Positions 46,540 to 58,200 of a DNA stretch of 64,000 nt are shown one piece after another. The notes under the pieces were generated by a model. It was not told the origin of the DNA and did not search any database. It worked only from the letters and a program-made list of their open reading frames with translations. How positions within the stretch are numbered: position 1 is the stretch's first letter; each line of letters starts with the position of its first letter. Both the position numbers and the translations under genes were made by a program. This DNA comes from Acanthosoma haemorrhoidale (Eukaryota > Arthropoda > Insecta > Hemiptera > Acanthosomatidae): the NCBI GenBank assembly GCA_930367205.1, contig OV884015.1:81892841-81956840 (forward strand), read 5' to 3'.

Positions 46540-48735
46540 ATGGGAATTTTTCCCTACAAGGATCTGACTTTTACTTGATTTATTAGGTCATCGTCACCAT
46601 CTTCTTTTTCCATGGTGTCTAAATCTAATTCATCTTCTTCTGCACTTCCCCATTCAGAACCTGATAATTCTGCTTCAGCTTCCAGGAACCGCTTAGCAGC
46701 TTTCTTAGTAACCTTAAAGTTAAAAAAGTCAAATAATGCTAAAATTAGGACAGTTGATTAACCCTATAATTCAGGATAACGTTTCTATCATTGGCAAAAA
46801 TAAGGAGGAAGAGTTGCACACCTACCCACAACATAAAGAAATCAATAATAAAAAGAAAAATACTAAAATTGGTTAGATAAGTCAATAAACCAATTTCAAA
46901 CTTGGTTTCAAAACTTTATTTTTGTATTATCTTAGAATTTTTTGGTGTTGTCATCTTTCATGTGTCCTAATTCAAAGGGAAAATAATCATAACTACAGGC
47001 ATAAAATAGTTTCTGAGTTGTGACTTGAGAAATCTTAAAATTTAAAGAAGCCAGAATGAGTTTTGTCACATTTAAAATTGTTTCACAAACTTCCCAGTGC
47101 TATATTATGACTAAAACATATTATCTGGGTCTAATAAGGTTGTTGAGCAGACCTTGAAAATTCCTTTATCAGGACATTGAAAATCATTTTTATAACTAAT
47201 ATTGGTAGAACAAACAAACAAAAAAAAGACTGTCTAATAACTGTAGGAAAATAAAAGCTTCTTCCTTCTGACTCGGCAATAAAAAAAAGTGTACAAAAGA
47301 AATCAGATGGACCATTTAGACTTACATCCTCTTCAATGCCCTCAACAGCTTCTTCTGCCATGACCTCCTCGTCATCATCGCCCAAGACTTCCTCATCATT
47401 TTCAACCAAGATCTCTTCATTTTCGCTTTCATTACTCTCCTGGTCCTCATCCTCGCAATCATCCAATTCATCAGGAGCAGTAGGTATATCATCTTCATCA
47501 TCTGTTTAATTAAGGAAAAGAAAAATTATTATTCCATTCAACACACTTATTAGAGAATTGAAAAAATATCAACTATTATTTGTTTATGGCAAAGATTTAT
47601 TTTGTAAATTATATTTCTGTTGGGATCGAATCTGTATTGTTAATTATCTTTATCCGTTTGATTTCAATTTTCCCATTCAATGTATCCCCAGAGTCTGAAT
47701 GAGAGCCATTCCCAAAAATCCGTACCCTCAGTGTATTTTTAAAAACGGAGATAACTTAATTTAAATGAAAAATAAACTATATTCAGTAAGAATAAGGACA
47801 TTTTTCCAAATAAATTTTGAGAATGTTTTTAATAATATTAATGCATTTTTTTTTTCAAATAAATTGGACTTTAGTTCAAAGTGGATACATATATATAATG
47901 TCCTATATCAATAAATAAGTGTTAGATAAATTTAGAATTTTGACATATTCTTTAGCTTCGTGTATGTATGAAGAATTTTTAGCTAGAGAAGATGTAAATA
48001 TTTACTTTAAATAGTTTTGTCTGTATAGACATTAAAACTAATAATCAAAAATAATCTTCATAACTTCATACTGCATGGCTTCCACAATGCATTGAACCTT
48101 GTATGATGAGGAGTATACAAAATTATAAACCGCTTGGGGCAGAGTTAAAGTATATATGTAGTAAGAATAATAAGTTATAGAGTACCTGAAAATGTAAGCT
48201 TGGATTTTTTCTTTTTTTTTACAGTAATTTCTTCCTCAGAGTCTTCATGAGTAGAACTAAGAATTTCACTAGAGAGAAAAAAAAGCTATTACAAGGATTT
48301 TATAATGAACAAATGAATTGAAATGTATAAATGCAGTAGTAAATGACAAGTCAACTTTGTCAATTATAAGTAGATTACTTAAAACAAAAACAGTTTAAGG
48401 ATTAAGAATACTAACATTAAGATTAATTTTAAACTAATCTTTATATTTATCGGAAGTCAATTAAATATTTTCAAAATAATTACTTACTCTTTGTGTTCAT
48501 TACTGTGAAGAGAAGGTACCAATATTTCATTGGTATGAAATTGAGACAAAGCGTCATTTTTTTCAAGTTCGTTCAAATCTACTAGTCCCTGTGTAAAACC
48601 ACATGAACACAACGCCATTAGCTCATTATTTCTCTGTGAATTTTCAAGACCCATTTCTATAAAATTTAAGAATGTTGGAACTGTAACATTATCTTTTTTA
48701 TGTTTCAACAAATAACATTAAAATTAGAAACTTAC

Positions 48736-48757
48736 CAAGTCGCAAATTAGGAAGGTC
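48736..48757 (-). other. 22-nt claspin microexon
   Basis: Bounded by ...tttttcag and gtaagt on the minus strand; it reads DLPNLRL plus one base (copy A 5332-5353: DLPNLGL). It joins the KDE end of the upstream exon (phase 0) to PTFLNFIEMGL of the downstream exon (phase 1). Conservation of both splice sites in both copies supports it. Confidence 0.7.
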
Positions 48758-49745
48758 CTGAAAAAAAAATTTTTTTGAAATAAAAAGTTATATAACACAA
48801 TAGTAACTTAGTGACATGCATACTTGTTTCACTCATGGATCTTTACTGTTTGTTGGAATAATACTTTATGCCCATTGTTAACAGGTAATTATTATATTCC
48901 TAAAAACTATTTTATTGGAAACAAAAATGAAATGATGTATAAACTGAATACATCACCCCTTTTTTGTGTTTTTATTAAGGAACTTAATCTAATTGACAAT
49001 CCATTAATAGTCTTAGACCAATAGTTGGGTATGATAAAAAAAGTATATCTCATTTATTAATTATAAAAGTTTTTATAAAATACCTTGTAATCATTAAAAT
49101 ATTTGGTTTACTAAAGTTATAATATTAACAAAATTAAACTAAAAACTGAAATTGATCATAATGAAAATTAACCTCATCTTTGTCGACCAGAGAGCCAATA
49201 TAAATACTCGGGGCATCAGAATATTCTTCTGATTCGGAACCTTAGTCATTTTCAAGTTCTTCCTCATCTGCAATATAATTATATATTATATTACAATTTT
49301 TCTGGAAAAAATAAAGAACCATTAGTATGTAGGTTACATCCTATAGGGTTTGTAACTCCAGTGACTTTAGAAAACAATTGTATCAAATTCGAAAATTCAT
49401 TTGAGAGAAGCTGCTGGTATCAGCCATTGAGATATATAAGGAGGTAATAGACATACTAACTAGGTAATAGGCAGGAATTCAATACAAAAACAATATATTA
49501 TTGGTGAAAATTGACAGTTTAGTTTAAAAAAAAAAAACATATCCAGTAATCATCATAAAATTCTTCTTTATAATGAGTAAAAGTCTTTACTCTGGCTTAA
49601 GTTGTATTAAATTGGTCTGTAATTTCATACCATAACATTAGATTCCTTTTAAATGGTCAAACATGTTAATTGAGATGAGTCATATTGAGAAATCGATTTC
49701 AGACAAGAAAAAAAAAAAAAGCATTTTTTAACTCACCCAATATAT

Positions 49746-50091
49746 TGTAACAATTTTCCTATTTTTGCTACAATTTATTATTATAAAAAAAACATGTTTC
49801 GTTGAAATATGTTTTTTAACAAATTTATATGGTTAGAAGTACCTTTTTTTTTTTTAAGTTGTTTTCCTTGGAAGTGGGCTAGAAAAAATTTTGATTCGAC
49901 AGTGCCGAGACGATGTGCTCTTTCATTGCCCGCTGGGAAAAAACTCCCGGCTTGTTTTCGTCTTTCTCTCCGGCTTTCCCCGACCTTTGCATCGTCGATC
50001 GACTTCCACTAAGCCCCCACTTATAATAACTAATAACTATTTTCAATTAACAATTTATATGTAGTGATATGGTATAGTCCATATTATTACA
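49746..50091 (-). repeat. Solo LTR of the same gypsy-like family (copy B)
   Basis: TGTAACAATTTTCC ... ATTATTACA, flanked by ATAT on both sides (49742-49745 and 50092-50095), which fits a 4-bp target duplication and recombination between two LTRs. The matching LTR in copy A still carries internal sequence. Confidence 0.75.
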
Positions 50092-51328
50092 ATATTTAGA
50101 AGAGAACATCAAGGAAAAATCATTACTAAGTTATGTACAAGTGAATTTTCATTACTATAATATTGCATTACAACTATTTAGTTAGATGTATCAGGTATAT
50201 AATAAATAAAAAAGTTTATAACTTAGGATTTAGGTTTGACTCTCTTAAAAACACTAGTTTGGGTAAGAAGGGTGCCCGATTAACTAAAGGCCTGTCCTAA
50301 CTCCCTTAATTTTTTTCCAGCTACAGTGGAGATGGGGAGTTCATTTCTTAAGCAGTTCTACTAAATAAAGTAACACTAAAAATCCTGCCTGGCGTATGAA
50401 AAAATTTAGATGATTAAATCATAAGTGCTAAAGCAACTTCGATATTTTGTACCTTTTAAAATAGTAATTTGTAAAATTTGAACAAAGAAAAAATTACTTG
50501 GCCCTTGCAAGAGAAAGGAATTTGTTCAGTTTTGATGAGAAATGATTGGAGGGTTTGATTCAGTTCATCCAAATGAAATTAAATGTGTGAAAAAACATTT
50601 TTTTTTTTTATGGATATCAGCTCTTTTGTAAGGGCTAACAAAAGGACCAAAACTAGGTGGTGACATCATACAGATCTAAGAGCTGGCAGATAAAGCTGAG
50701 CATGGGCCAAGCCCAAAGGAAGAAAGCTTTGAGGAAAGAGAATCTATGATCAGTTGATATTGCAGGGTAATGGAGTTACCCAGACAAAGTAGATCTAAGT
50801 TACAGATCTAAGCTTTATAAGGTAAGGCGCCATCTTACTAAGATTTTTCCATAATACTCTAATTATGTGATTAGATTAGATGTGATATAATAATCATGTG
50901 AGACACTTTTGTCTGAGTCACTCCATTCTTTTGTTTGGAACCGTTCTCAGATTTTTATCGTTTTTGGAGCCGGTTCTCAAGCCAGAATGGAACTGGTGGA
51001 ATGCATTTTGAAGTTTTTGCTGGCATTGTGCACCTGTAGTCTCAACTCAATCAATCAATAAATATATTTATTTTGAACAATGCATTTAGTGACAGTAAGT
51101 GCATTTAAATTTTACTCAAATTTTTATCTTAGCCACAACTCAAATATCTCATTTAGGTTCATTAGTTTCCCGTTAGATGTCACCTTGCTTACTCCTCTTC
51201 CCGCCAATAGAGGCCGTTCTGCCAGTTTTGGTACTATACCAGTAGGTGGCACTGCTGTCGAAACCGTTGTTTGGTGTTTCGGAATAGCTCAGCCTAGAAC
51301 GTAGTAGGCCTAATTTTAACTTGCATGG

Positions 51329-51601
51329 TTATGTGATTTTTATTTTCAAATCTGCAAACGGAAATATTTCATTTACAATGGATGAAGCAGGTAAATAGCC
51401 ATTCAAATATAATTTGTCCTCATTTATAGAGGATTTGTTAGTTTTCCAGTGAGGCAACTTGAATCTATTCTCCAGCTTATTTTTGTTGTCTAGTAGGTTA
51501 AGATAGTTTTGCCATTTCAAAGTTAATCTTTTTGTGCCAGAGCCGCAACTTAAGGAACCAAAGAGCCACATGTGGCTCTGGAGCCACAATTGGCCGACCA
51601 C
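51329..51601 (-). CDS. Conserved short ORF of unknown function, copy B
   Basis: 90 codons. The C-terminal 64 match the copy A ORF at 11278-11514. The different N-terminus is translated from the hAT terminal sequence at 51537-51600 and is not biologically meaningful. Confidence 0.22.
   Translation of the reverse strand: MVGQLWLQSHMWLFGSLSCGSGTKRLTLKWQNYLNLLDNKNKLENRFKLPHWKTNKSSINEDKLYLNGYLPASSIVNEIFPFADLKIKIT
51537..51600. mobile_element. hAT terminal remnant, copy B
   Basis: Reads GCCAGAGCCGCAAC ... GAGCCACATGTGGCTCTGGA ... TTGGCCGACCACTG. The reverse complement begins CAGTGGTCGGCCAATTGTGG, a common hAT end. It lies where copy A changes to its own hAT-containing block, so the locus has been hit by hAT elements in both copies. 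Confidence 0.5.
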
Positions 51602-52281
51602 TGGGTTAGGATAATAATAGTCAAGAGAATTTCAGTAGAGTATAGGAGTCAAAGATTAGAGAAAAGGTACATGCAATATTCTTAAAACTTACAATACATT
51701 TGACACAAATAAGATTCTTAGAAATGGTAAAAAGGTGTTTTATCCTTTAAAAAAGATGATGAAAAAGTAATTTTGACGGTAGCTAGGAAACGATAGTTGT
51801 AAATGGTAGATTGGGACTAGTAGGCAAAGACTGTATAGGGGTATACGTAAAATGTTATAATGTTTTGGCGGAATTGGAAGAAAATTGTCAAAAATAATTT
51901 AATAAGGAGGTAGATATGTGCATAGAAGACTAAAATAGAGTATACGGTATGAATCTAGTGCCTAAACTTACCCTTTTAGTGTTCCTCTATGTTGAAAGAT
52001 CCCACACACCGTGGAGTGTTACTCTGATAGTTTTGTCATAACACATGTTATTGGTGAGAAATGTGTTTATTAACACAATAATAAAGACATTTAAGACTAG
52101 AAAGGAGTTTGCTAATCTCCGGTCCACAAATTGGTATACCTCTTGCTCCTTAGCGAGTCCTTAATTGCTCAAAAGTAATTTGGAGTACAATAACAATAGA
52201 ATAATATAGTTTTAGGGATTAGGCCTAAGAAATAATTGAATTGCTTAAATTGCCAATTTATTGTTTTAATCTAATTTACAG

Positions 52282-55200
52282 ATGGTCCAATCCATTTCAA
52301 AGAAGAAGAGCAACTTCTGGATGATGGTAAGTACACAGCAAGCATTTCTCTAACATCTATCATTATATGAATACTTTCATTCACCGTAGACGTATCAAAT
52401 TCTTCGATTTGTTCCAACATATGACAAACCCAGTATAATTACATAATTTTTGACTTTAAAACGATAATTTTTTTGTATTTTCCATCCTTCTTACAACGCA
52501 TATGTTATACAAGAAAAGGAGCCATCCACAACCAATTTATAATATTGTTTATAATTTGTTTTAAAAATGTTTAAAAGAAGGGGTTCAGGGGGAAAAAAAA
52601 TGAATACTTAAAAATGTTTAATTGTGATGTGTTTATGTGGGATCACTCAGACTGGTAACGTGTTACCTGCAAACATGGTAATGTTACCTTACTGCTATAA
52701 TCAATATTTTTAATTTTTGTTAGAAACTTCATTTTTTGTAAGTTAGTAATATCTTATCTTCATTTGCAGGTGGTCCAATTCATTTCAAACAAGAAAAAGA
52801 GCTAATCCTAAATGATGGTGAGTATACTAAAGTATTACTGAAGCATCTACACGCCATTATTAGCATCCCTTTGTATATGATTATTTGCAAATGGTTATAT
52901 AACAATTTTTTAAGATCACTCAGACTGACAGCATTGGTAGCAAGCATCTTGATGTAACATTAATGCTATAATCAATATTTTTAACTTTCTCTAGCTCACT
53001 TCATTCTAAGGGTCTCATTAATTTTTTTGTTAAAACAGAATCCTTTTGTTATCATGTTTGTGTCTATTCTGACGACTTTGAGTCCCCTTTTTGACCCATT
53101 TAACATGAAATTTTATCCTGTGTGAAATTTAATTTTTCAAAAAGCTTTAAGTTTCGTCAAATATCTTTTATTTATGACATTACATCGACCTTCATAGAAA
53201 TTACATGAATTGGCTCATGCTAGATCACAGTTTTATCAAAGTTGGGATTTCGCTGGTTTTAAAGTTTAGGAGGTCTGGTACATCTATTCGTATTGTAAGA
53301 TACTCAGTCTCGTTAGTAATGCGATCAGTCCTTGTTAGTAAAAATACCATATGAGAGTGAGGGTGTCATGCTATAAAGACATAAGTCCAGGTCTAGCATG
53401 CAATAATTGTCTACCTTTCGTGGTGCTAGTTTTTATCACTTTTATCAGTCTACTTACTGTTTAGTGAAGTGGTGTTTTATCAGTGCAAGTATTATAGTAT
53501 TTTATATTATTTTAACATAATTATTATTTCATTTTTAATAAACAAGAGCGACTCACTAATCACTGGTAACTGTGATGTGTTTATGGAGGAATCAACATCA
53601 AACCCAAAGAAAAGAATGATTTCAGACGAGATCACGTGGAAACAAAATATTAGGAAAGCTAACATTACAAGAGAAGAGTATTTAAATACATAAGGGGCCA
53701 TAAAGCAAGCCAAAAGCATAGGATCATAGGATTTGATTCTGGTTAAGCATCATTTTGCGATTTCTACAATAGGTATAAACCTACTTTAAGGAAATCAAAA
53801 TCATAATACAAACTACTCCAAAAAAAATTTAGTACAAATATCACGCAATGGCGATGGTGAAACAAAAACAGAAGTATGTCTAAAAGCAATGCATTGTAGA
53901 ACTAAAAACAGGTTAGATGACTTCAGGAACTTTTCATAATTGCCAAGTCCCCAAAATACGATCATGGTGCTTACATTAAATATGCTATACCACCCGAAAC
54001 ACTGCTATTGGTTAGGGAACTTATCGAAAATTTCGCTACTTATAAAATCCATTACCTTGGTACTGTAAAATATTTGGATAAAAGACTGAACATTCAAAAA
54101 GTATAAAAAATGTTGAAAAATAAGCACCAGGGTTAGACAGCTTTTTTAATTATTATAAAAGTCATTAGAAACTAAAGTTAGGGCCACCTCATGTTAAAAT
54201 TTCCAGTTCTTGCGAGGCCTTGGATGTAAAGATTAAAAATTCTCATTTAAGTGATGCCACCAGGCGCATCACCGGGGCTGAACAACTTGTCTATAAACAA
54301 AGGGCCGAGAAGTTTAAGTTTGACTCCATGGACAATTAACCCTAAGATTCTGGTGTTTTCTTTTGACTGTATGCAAAATTTGAGTGTTCCGTTGATTCAG
54401 GTGCAAGAAACCTACTATTTATGTTAAGTGACTTCAGTATTTATAACATCAAGAAGAACAATGCTAGAAATTATTTATTCCATGAAAATCAGGGGAGGAA
54501 AGGTCCCAATGAGGTCTGCTCTATTTTTTAATTCTTTTTGGATTATTTAGATAATGGAGTCCCTTCGAGGTGGAAGAGTTGTATATAAAGGGTTGGCCAA
54601 AAAGTCCGTTGGGTTTTTTAAGCAAAAATAAGACACAACTTTTAAACACAAAGTGATTTATTCAATCAATGATATAATTGCCGTTTTGTTCCAGTACCTT
54701 CTGCCATCTCATGGGCAAATTCATAATTCCATGCTCAAAGAATTTCCTGTCTTTACATCTTCAGAGTTGAAGGTCTGTCCATTCAATGAATTTTGAAGAG
54801 ACCGAAACAGGTGGAAATCTGATGGTACAAGGTCGGGCGAATATAGAGGGTGCGGCAAAACTTCCCAGCCAAGCTCCAGTAACTTCTGCCGCGTCTGCAA
54901 AGAAGTGTGCGGTCTGGCATTGTCATGATGGAAGACAATCCCCTTACGGTTGGCTAGTTCTGGACACTTCTGGTGGATTGCTGCATTTAATTTGTCCAGC
55001 TGGTCACAGTACACATCTGAATTGATGGTCCTGTTCGTGGGAAGAAGTTCGTAAAAGACAACACCCCTCCAATCCCACCAAATCGAGAGCATAACCTTCT
55101 TTGGGTGAAGTCCTGCTTTGGGGGCTGTTTGTGGTAATTCGCTGCGCTTCCCCATGAGCGTTTGCAGTCTACATTGTTATAGACGATCCACTGTTCGTTC

Positions 55201-58200
55201 CCTGTCATCATTCTCTTCAAAAAAGGATATGTTTCTTTACTTTTCCGCAACGAATCGCAGATAGAAATTCTTTGGGCGAGGTTAGCCTCACTAAGTTGAT
55301 GGGGAACCCAAGCATCGAGCCTGCTCATGTAGCCAAGTTGATGCAGATGGTTTTCAACACTCGATTTGGATATTTTGAGGATAACTGCGATCCCCCTAGT
55401 TGTATAACGGGGATCGCTGTCGACTAATTCCTTCACTTTGTCGCTGTTAATCTCAGTTGGCCGGCCAGAGCGAGGTGCGTCTTGAACCCAAAAATTTCCC
55501 GATCGAAATCTTGAAAACCACTTCTGGCACCCATGTTCTATAATAGCATCCTCTCTGTATACAGTGCATATCTTCCTGCAAGTTTCCACTGCTTTCTTGC
55601 CTTTTGTTAAATAAAAAAGCATGAGGTGTCGATAATGTTCGTTTTGGTTTTCCATTTTCAGGATGATCCTAAACACACACAATACAATCATTCTCATCGG
55701 AATTTCGCGTCAAACTACGTTGAAGTGTCTAGTATCTGACGAGAGCGCACTCGCAAGGGACATACTGAAGTTAGCTACATATTAGACTGCTTGAAGTTTC
55801 GTAACAACTAAAACCGAACGGACTCTTTAGCCAACCTGATATATTCAGATATCTACGGGGGGACAAAACAAAAATTATGCACTCTCAAGACTTCTGTGTG
55901 CCCTAACTGACACAGCATAATACACTACTACATCATAAAAGGATGCAGCTATTTACCCTACGATAGGGACTTCAGTTTAATTAAAAGATCCCTTAAAAGG
56001 TTGAGTCATTTATATTCAATCAACCAGAATATAAAAACGATTGTGCAATGTACAAACAACCTTACCGTCAAGTTGATATGAACATCAGAAATACTTTACT
56101 ATAAAAACTGGTGGCCCCAATACTATTCAAAGGCTCCTGTGTCGGAGGAAACTAGGGTGCGTAACACTAACACAAAAGATAAAACATATTTTGGGATATC
56201 TTCATTTTCTGAATTTACGTATAAAGCGCAATTTAGAGGATTAGTTGTGGCAAGGGCTTTTATCAACGGACTCACAAAACATAAATTCAAGCGTTCATCC
56301 ATAGGAGCCCCCTTTTTACTTCTGACAGTCCATAAATCCAAGTAAAGTATAGGCGCTTTTTTAAGGAACTTACATCATGACTTACTACTACTATTGAAGA
56401 AGTAAATGGCAATAATGAGTAAAACCTTATATTTTTTTATTCTTTTTATTGAAATATTTTAATAATTGCATCTTTTTAACGAACTTGAAAGCTTAAATTA
56501 TCCAGTACAAACCAAACCTTCACTTTGTTATTATAACAATTTTTTTATAAAAATATAGTTTATATTAAATGGTTTGTGAGTTTTATTGATGAAATAAACC
56601 TACCAGGTTCTTCTGACTAACACCTCTTGCCAGAGGGTCACCAGTCCATGGGTTTCAAAAATTTTTGCGACATAGATAAATTTCTAAAATACAATTATAT
56701 GAGTTATAAATAACCTCTTTTATTGATTCGGTAGAGTAATGTTATGAATTAAACTTAACTCAACTGTTGTCTACAGGTGTTTTTTGTTATGTTTTTTCCA
56801 AAATTTTACATAAATAAACTGATGACTTTCTAACATGGCCCAAATCACATTCAAAATAACATGTTAGTTATTTACTTTTTTTAATTAATATAATTGGTAA
56901 CATTCCAAAGAATAAAACTGCAAACCTCTAAATGGTAGGATCTTTAAATTCATTATCCTGTTCAATAATTGTTGTGTATCACCAAATTGATAACCTGCAA
57001 AAATTAATGAAAATTTTAAAATGGTAAATTAATGATAAATAAAACTTTCATTGATCTTGTCATCGTCACCTCTAATATAGTTGAATATTGCAGACTGAGA
57101 AGGAACACTACCACTGATGTGATTAATAGATACAAAAACTTCCACAAAAATGGTTTTCAGGCAAATTTAACTGATATAAAAACTCCTATAAATATTCTGA
57201 ATCTTTTTCAATGTCAATGTTAATATTCTTCCACAAATTTTAAATAGGAAATTATATATGCAAAGTAGAAACTTGATATATTCTTTAATTTCTAAATACT
57301 TCAGATAGACCCGAAAATTCTATTAAAAATAATATGTCTCAGAAAGTCAACAATTTTATAAAAGGAAATAAAAACATTCAAACTAATGGTTTAATCAAAA
57401 TCATCCAAAAAGACATTGAAGATCAATTTAAAACTAATCATCTTCAAAAGCAAATTCAAATCAAAAGTCAAGCAGATTTTTGGATTTGAAAATTATCAAT
57501 AGTTTTATAATGCTAAAAATATTATAGTGGTAATATTATATATAATGCTAAAATTAGAAGGGGCTTGAGCAAAACTGGATACCTTTCTTGTGACTTCATG
57601 GAAGTCACTGATGGTTCCCATTATTTTTAAGTAAGCAGCCATATGTCTCAGCTGTAGCCCCAGACCAGCTTCCACTGGCTCGTATCTGGTGACGCAGCTG
57701 ATGGAGGAACTTGGGGGACTTCCCAATACTCCAATTCCTCATTTGCATGCGAGGGAGGTGACAACCATGTGGATTTTGGAGGTCCCTGGGCTGTTGGTTA
57801 AAGTATTAAGAATGAGTGAGTAAATGAAGAACTGTAAATGTGGTATGAATGGAGAATATTGATCACAATTACTTATTGCTCAATAAGGTAGATTGTAATT
57901 TTATGACAATAAACATTTTGGATATAAAAAGTTAATAATGAATAATGAGTTATTTTACAAGTTTCGATTTAAGATGATTAATGGTTCTGAATGGATCTTT
58001 TCTTCCAGTAATCTTTGTTCTCTCTTCCCCACTGCCTCCCCTAAATTTTTTTATTGTTCATTCACTTCAATTAATCTCTGTCTTAGACCTAAGGTTGTAT
58101 GGTAGGAATTTCTACAACTTCAGGTCTATTTTAAACAAATTTTAATTGATTGTAAAATTATCATTACAATGTATAATAAATAAAATTAGATCTAATTGCA

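Larger units (their letters stand above)
44531..49267 (-). pseudogene. CLSPN-like: Claspin-like checkpoint adaptor gene, copy B (3' part of gene; two in-frame stops)
   Basis: Claspin is a nuclear adaptor that binds replication forks and lets ATR activate Chk1. Exons on the minus strand: 49173-49267, 48736-48757, 48488-48680, 48186-48268, 47326-47501, 46540-46712, 46290-46411, 45744-45880, 44965-45093, 44727-44891, 44531-44650 (stop TAA). Phases join without a break. Family signatures recalled from animal claspins: NNELMALCSCGF (compare DELLGLCSGKF), FLEAEAELSGSEWGS, KIHM joined to [35 protein letters not shown] and a C-terminal RRGSFLSRGEKLL. Long Asp/Glu tracts are typical. Two in-frame stops appear: TAA at 49242-49244 (CGA in copy A) and TAG at 46554-46556 (GAG in copy A). 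5' exons upstream of 49267 were not identified. Confidence 0.8.
53310..56345 (+). pseudogene. Degenerate member of the same ORF family, copy B (split by mariner)
   Basis: Longer than copy A. The 5' piece (about 53470-53690) reads MEESTSNPKKRMISDEITW then IRKANITREEYLNT and a stop. The middle matches copy A. Right of the mariner, near 55841, the core is preserved as STGGQNKNYALSRLLCALTD, then LPYDRDFSLIKRSLKRL near 55965 and the C-terminal 68 codons (56139-56345). Several frameshifts and stops make it non-functional. The repeated Asp-containing blocks would suit a DDE-type nuclease, but that is inference. Confidence 0.6.

Noticed and set aside
46710..47330. Possible extra claspin exons in the open stretch near 47130-47325
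   Set aside because: The open frame past the GTAAGT donor is intron; splice phases fit without it.
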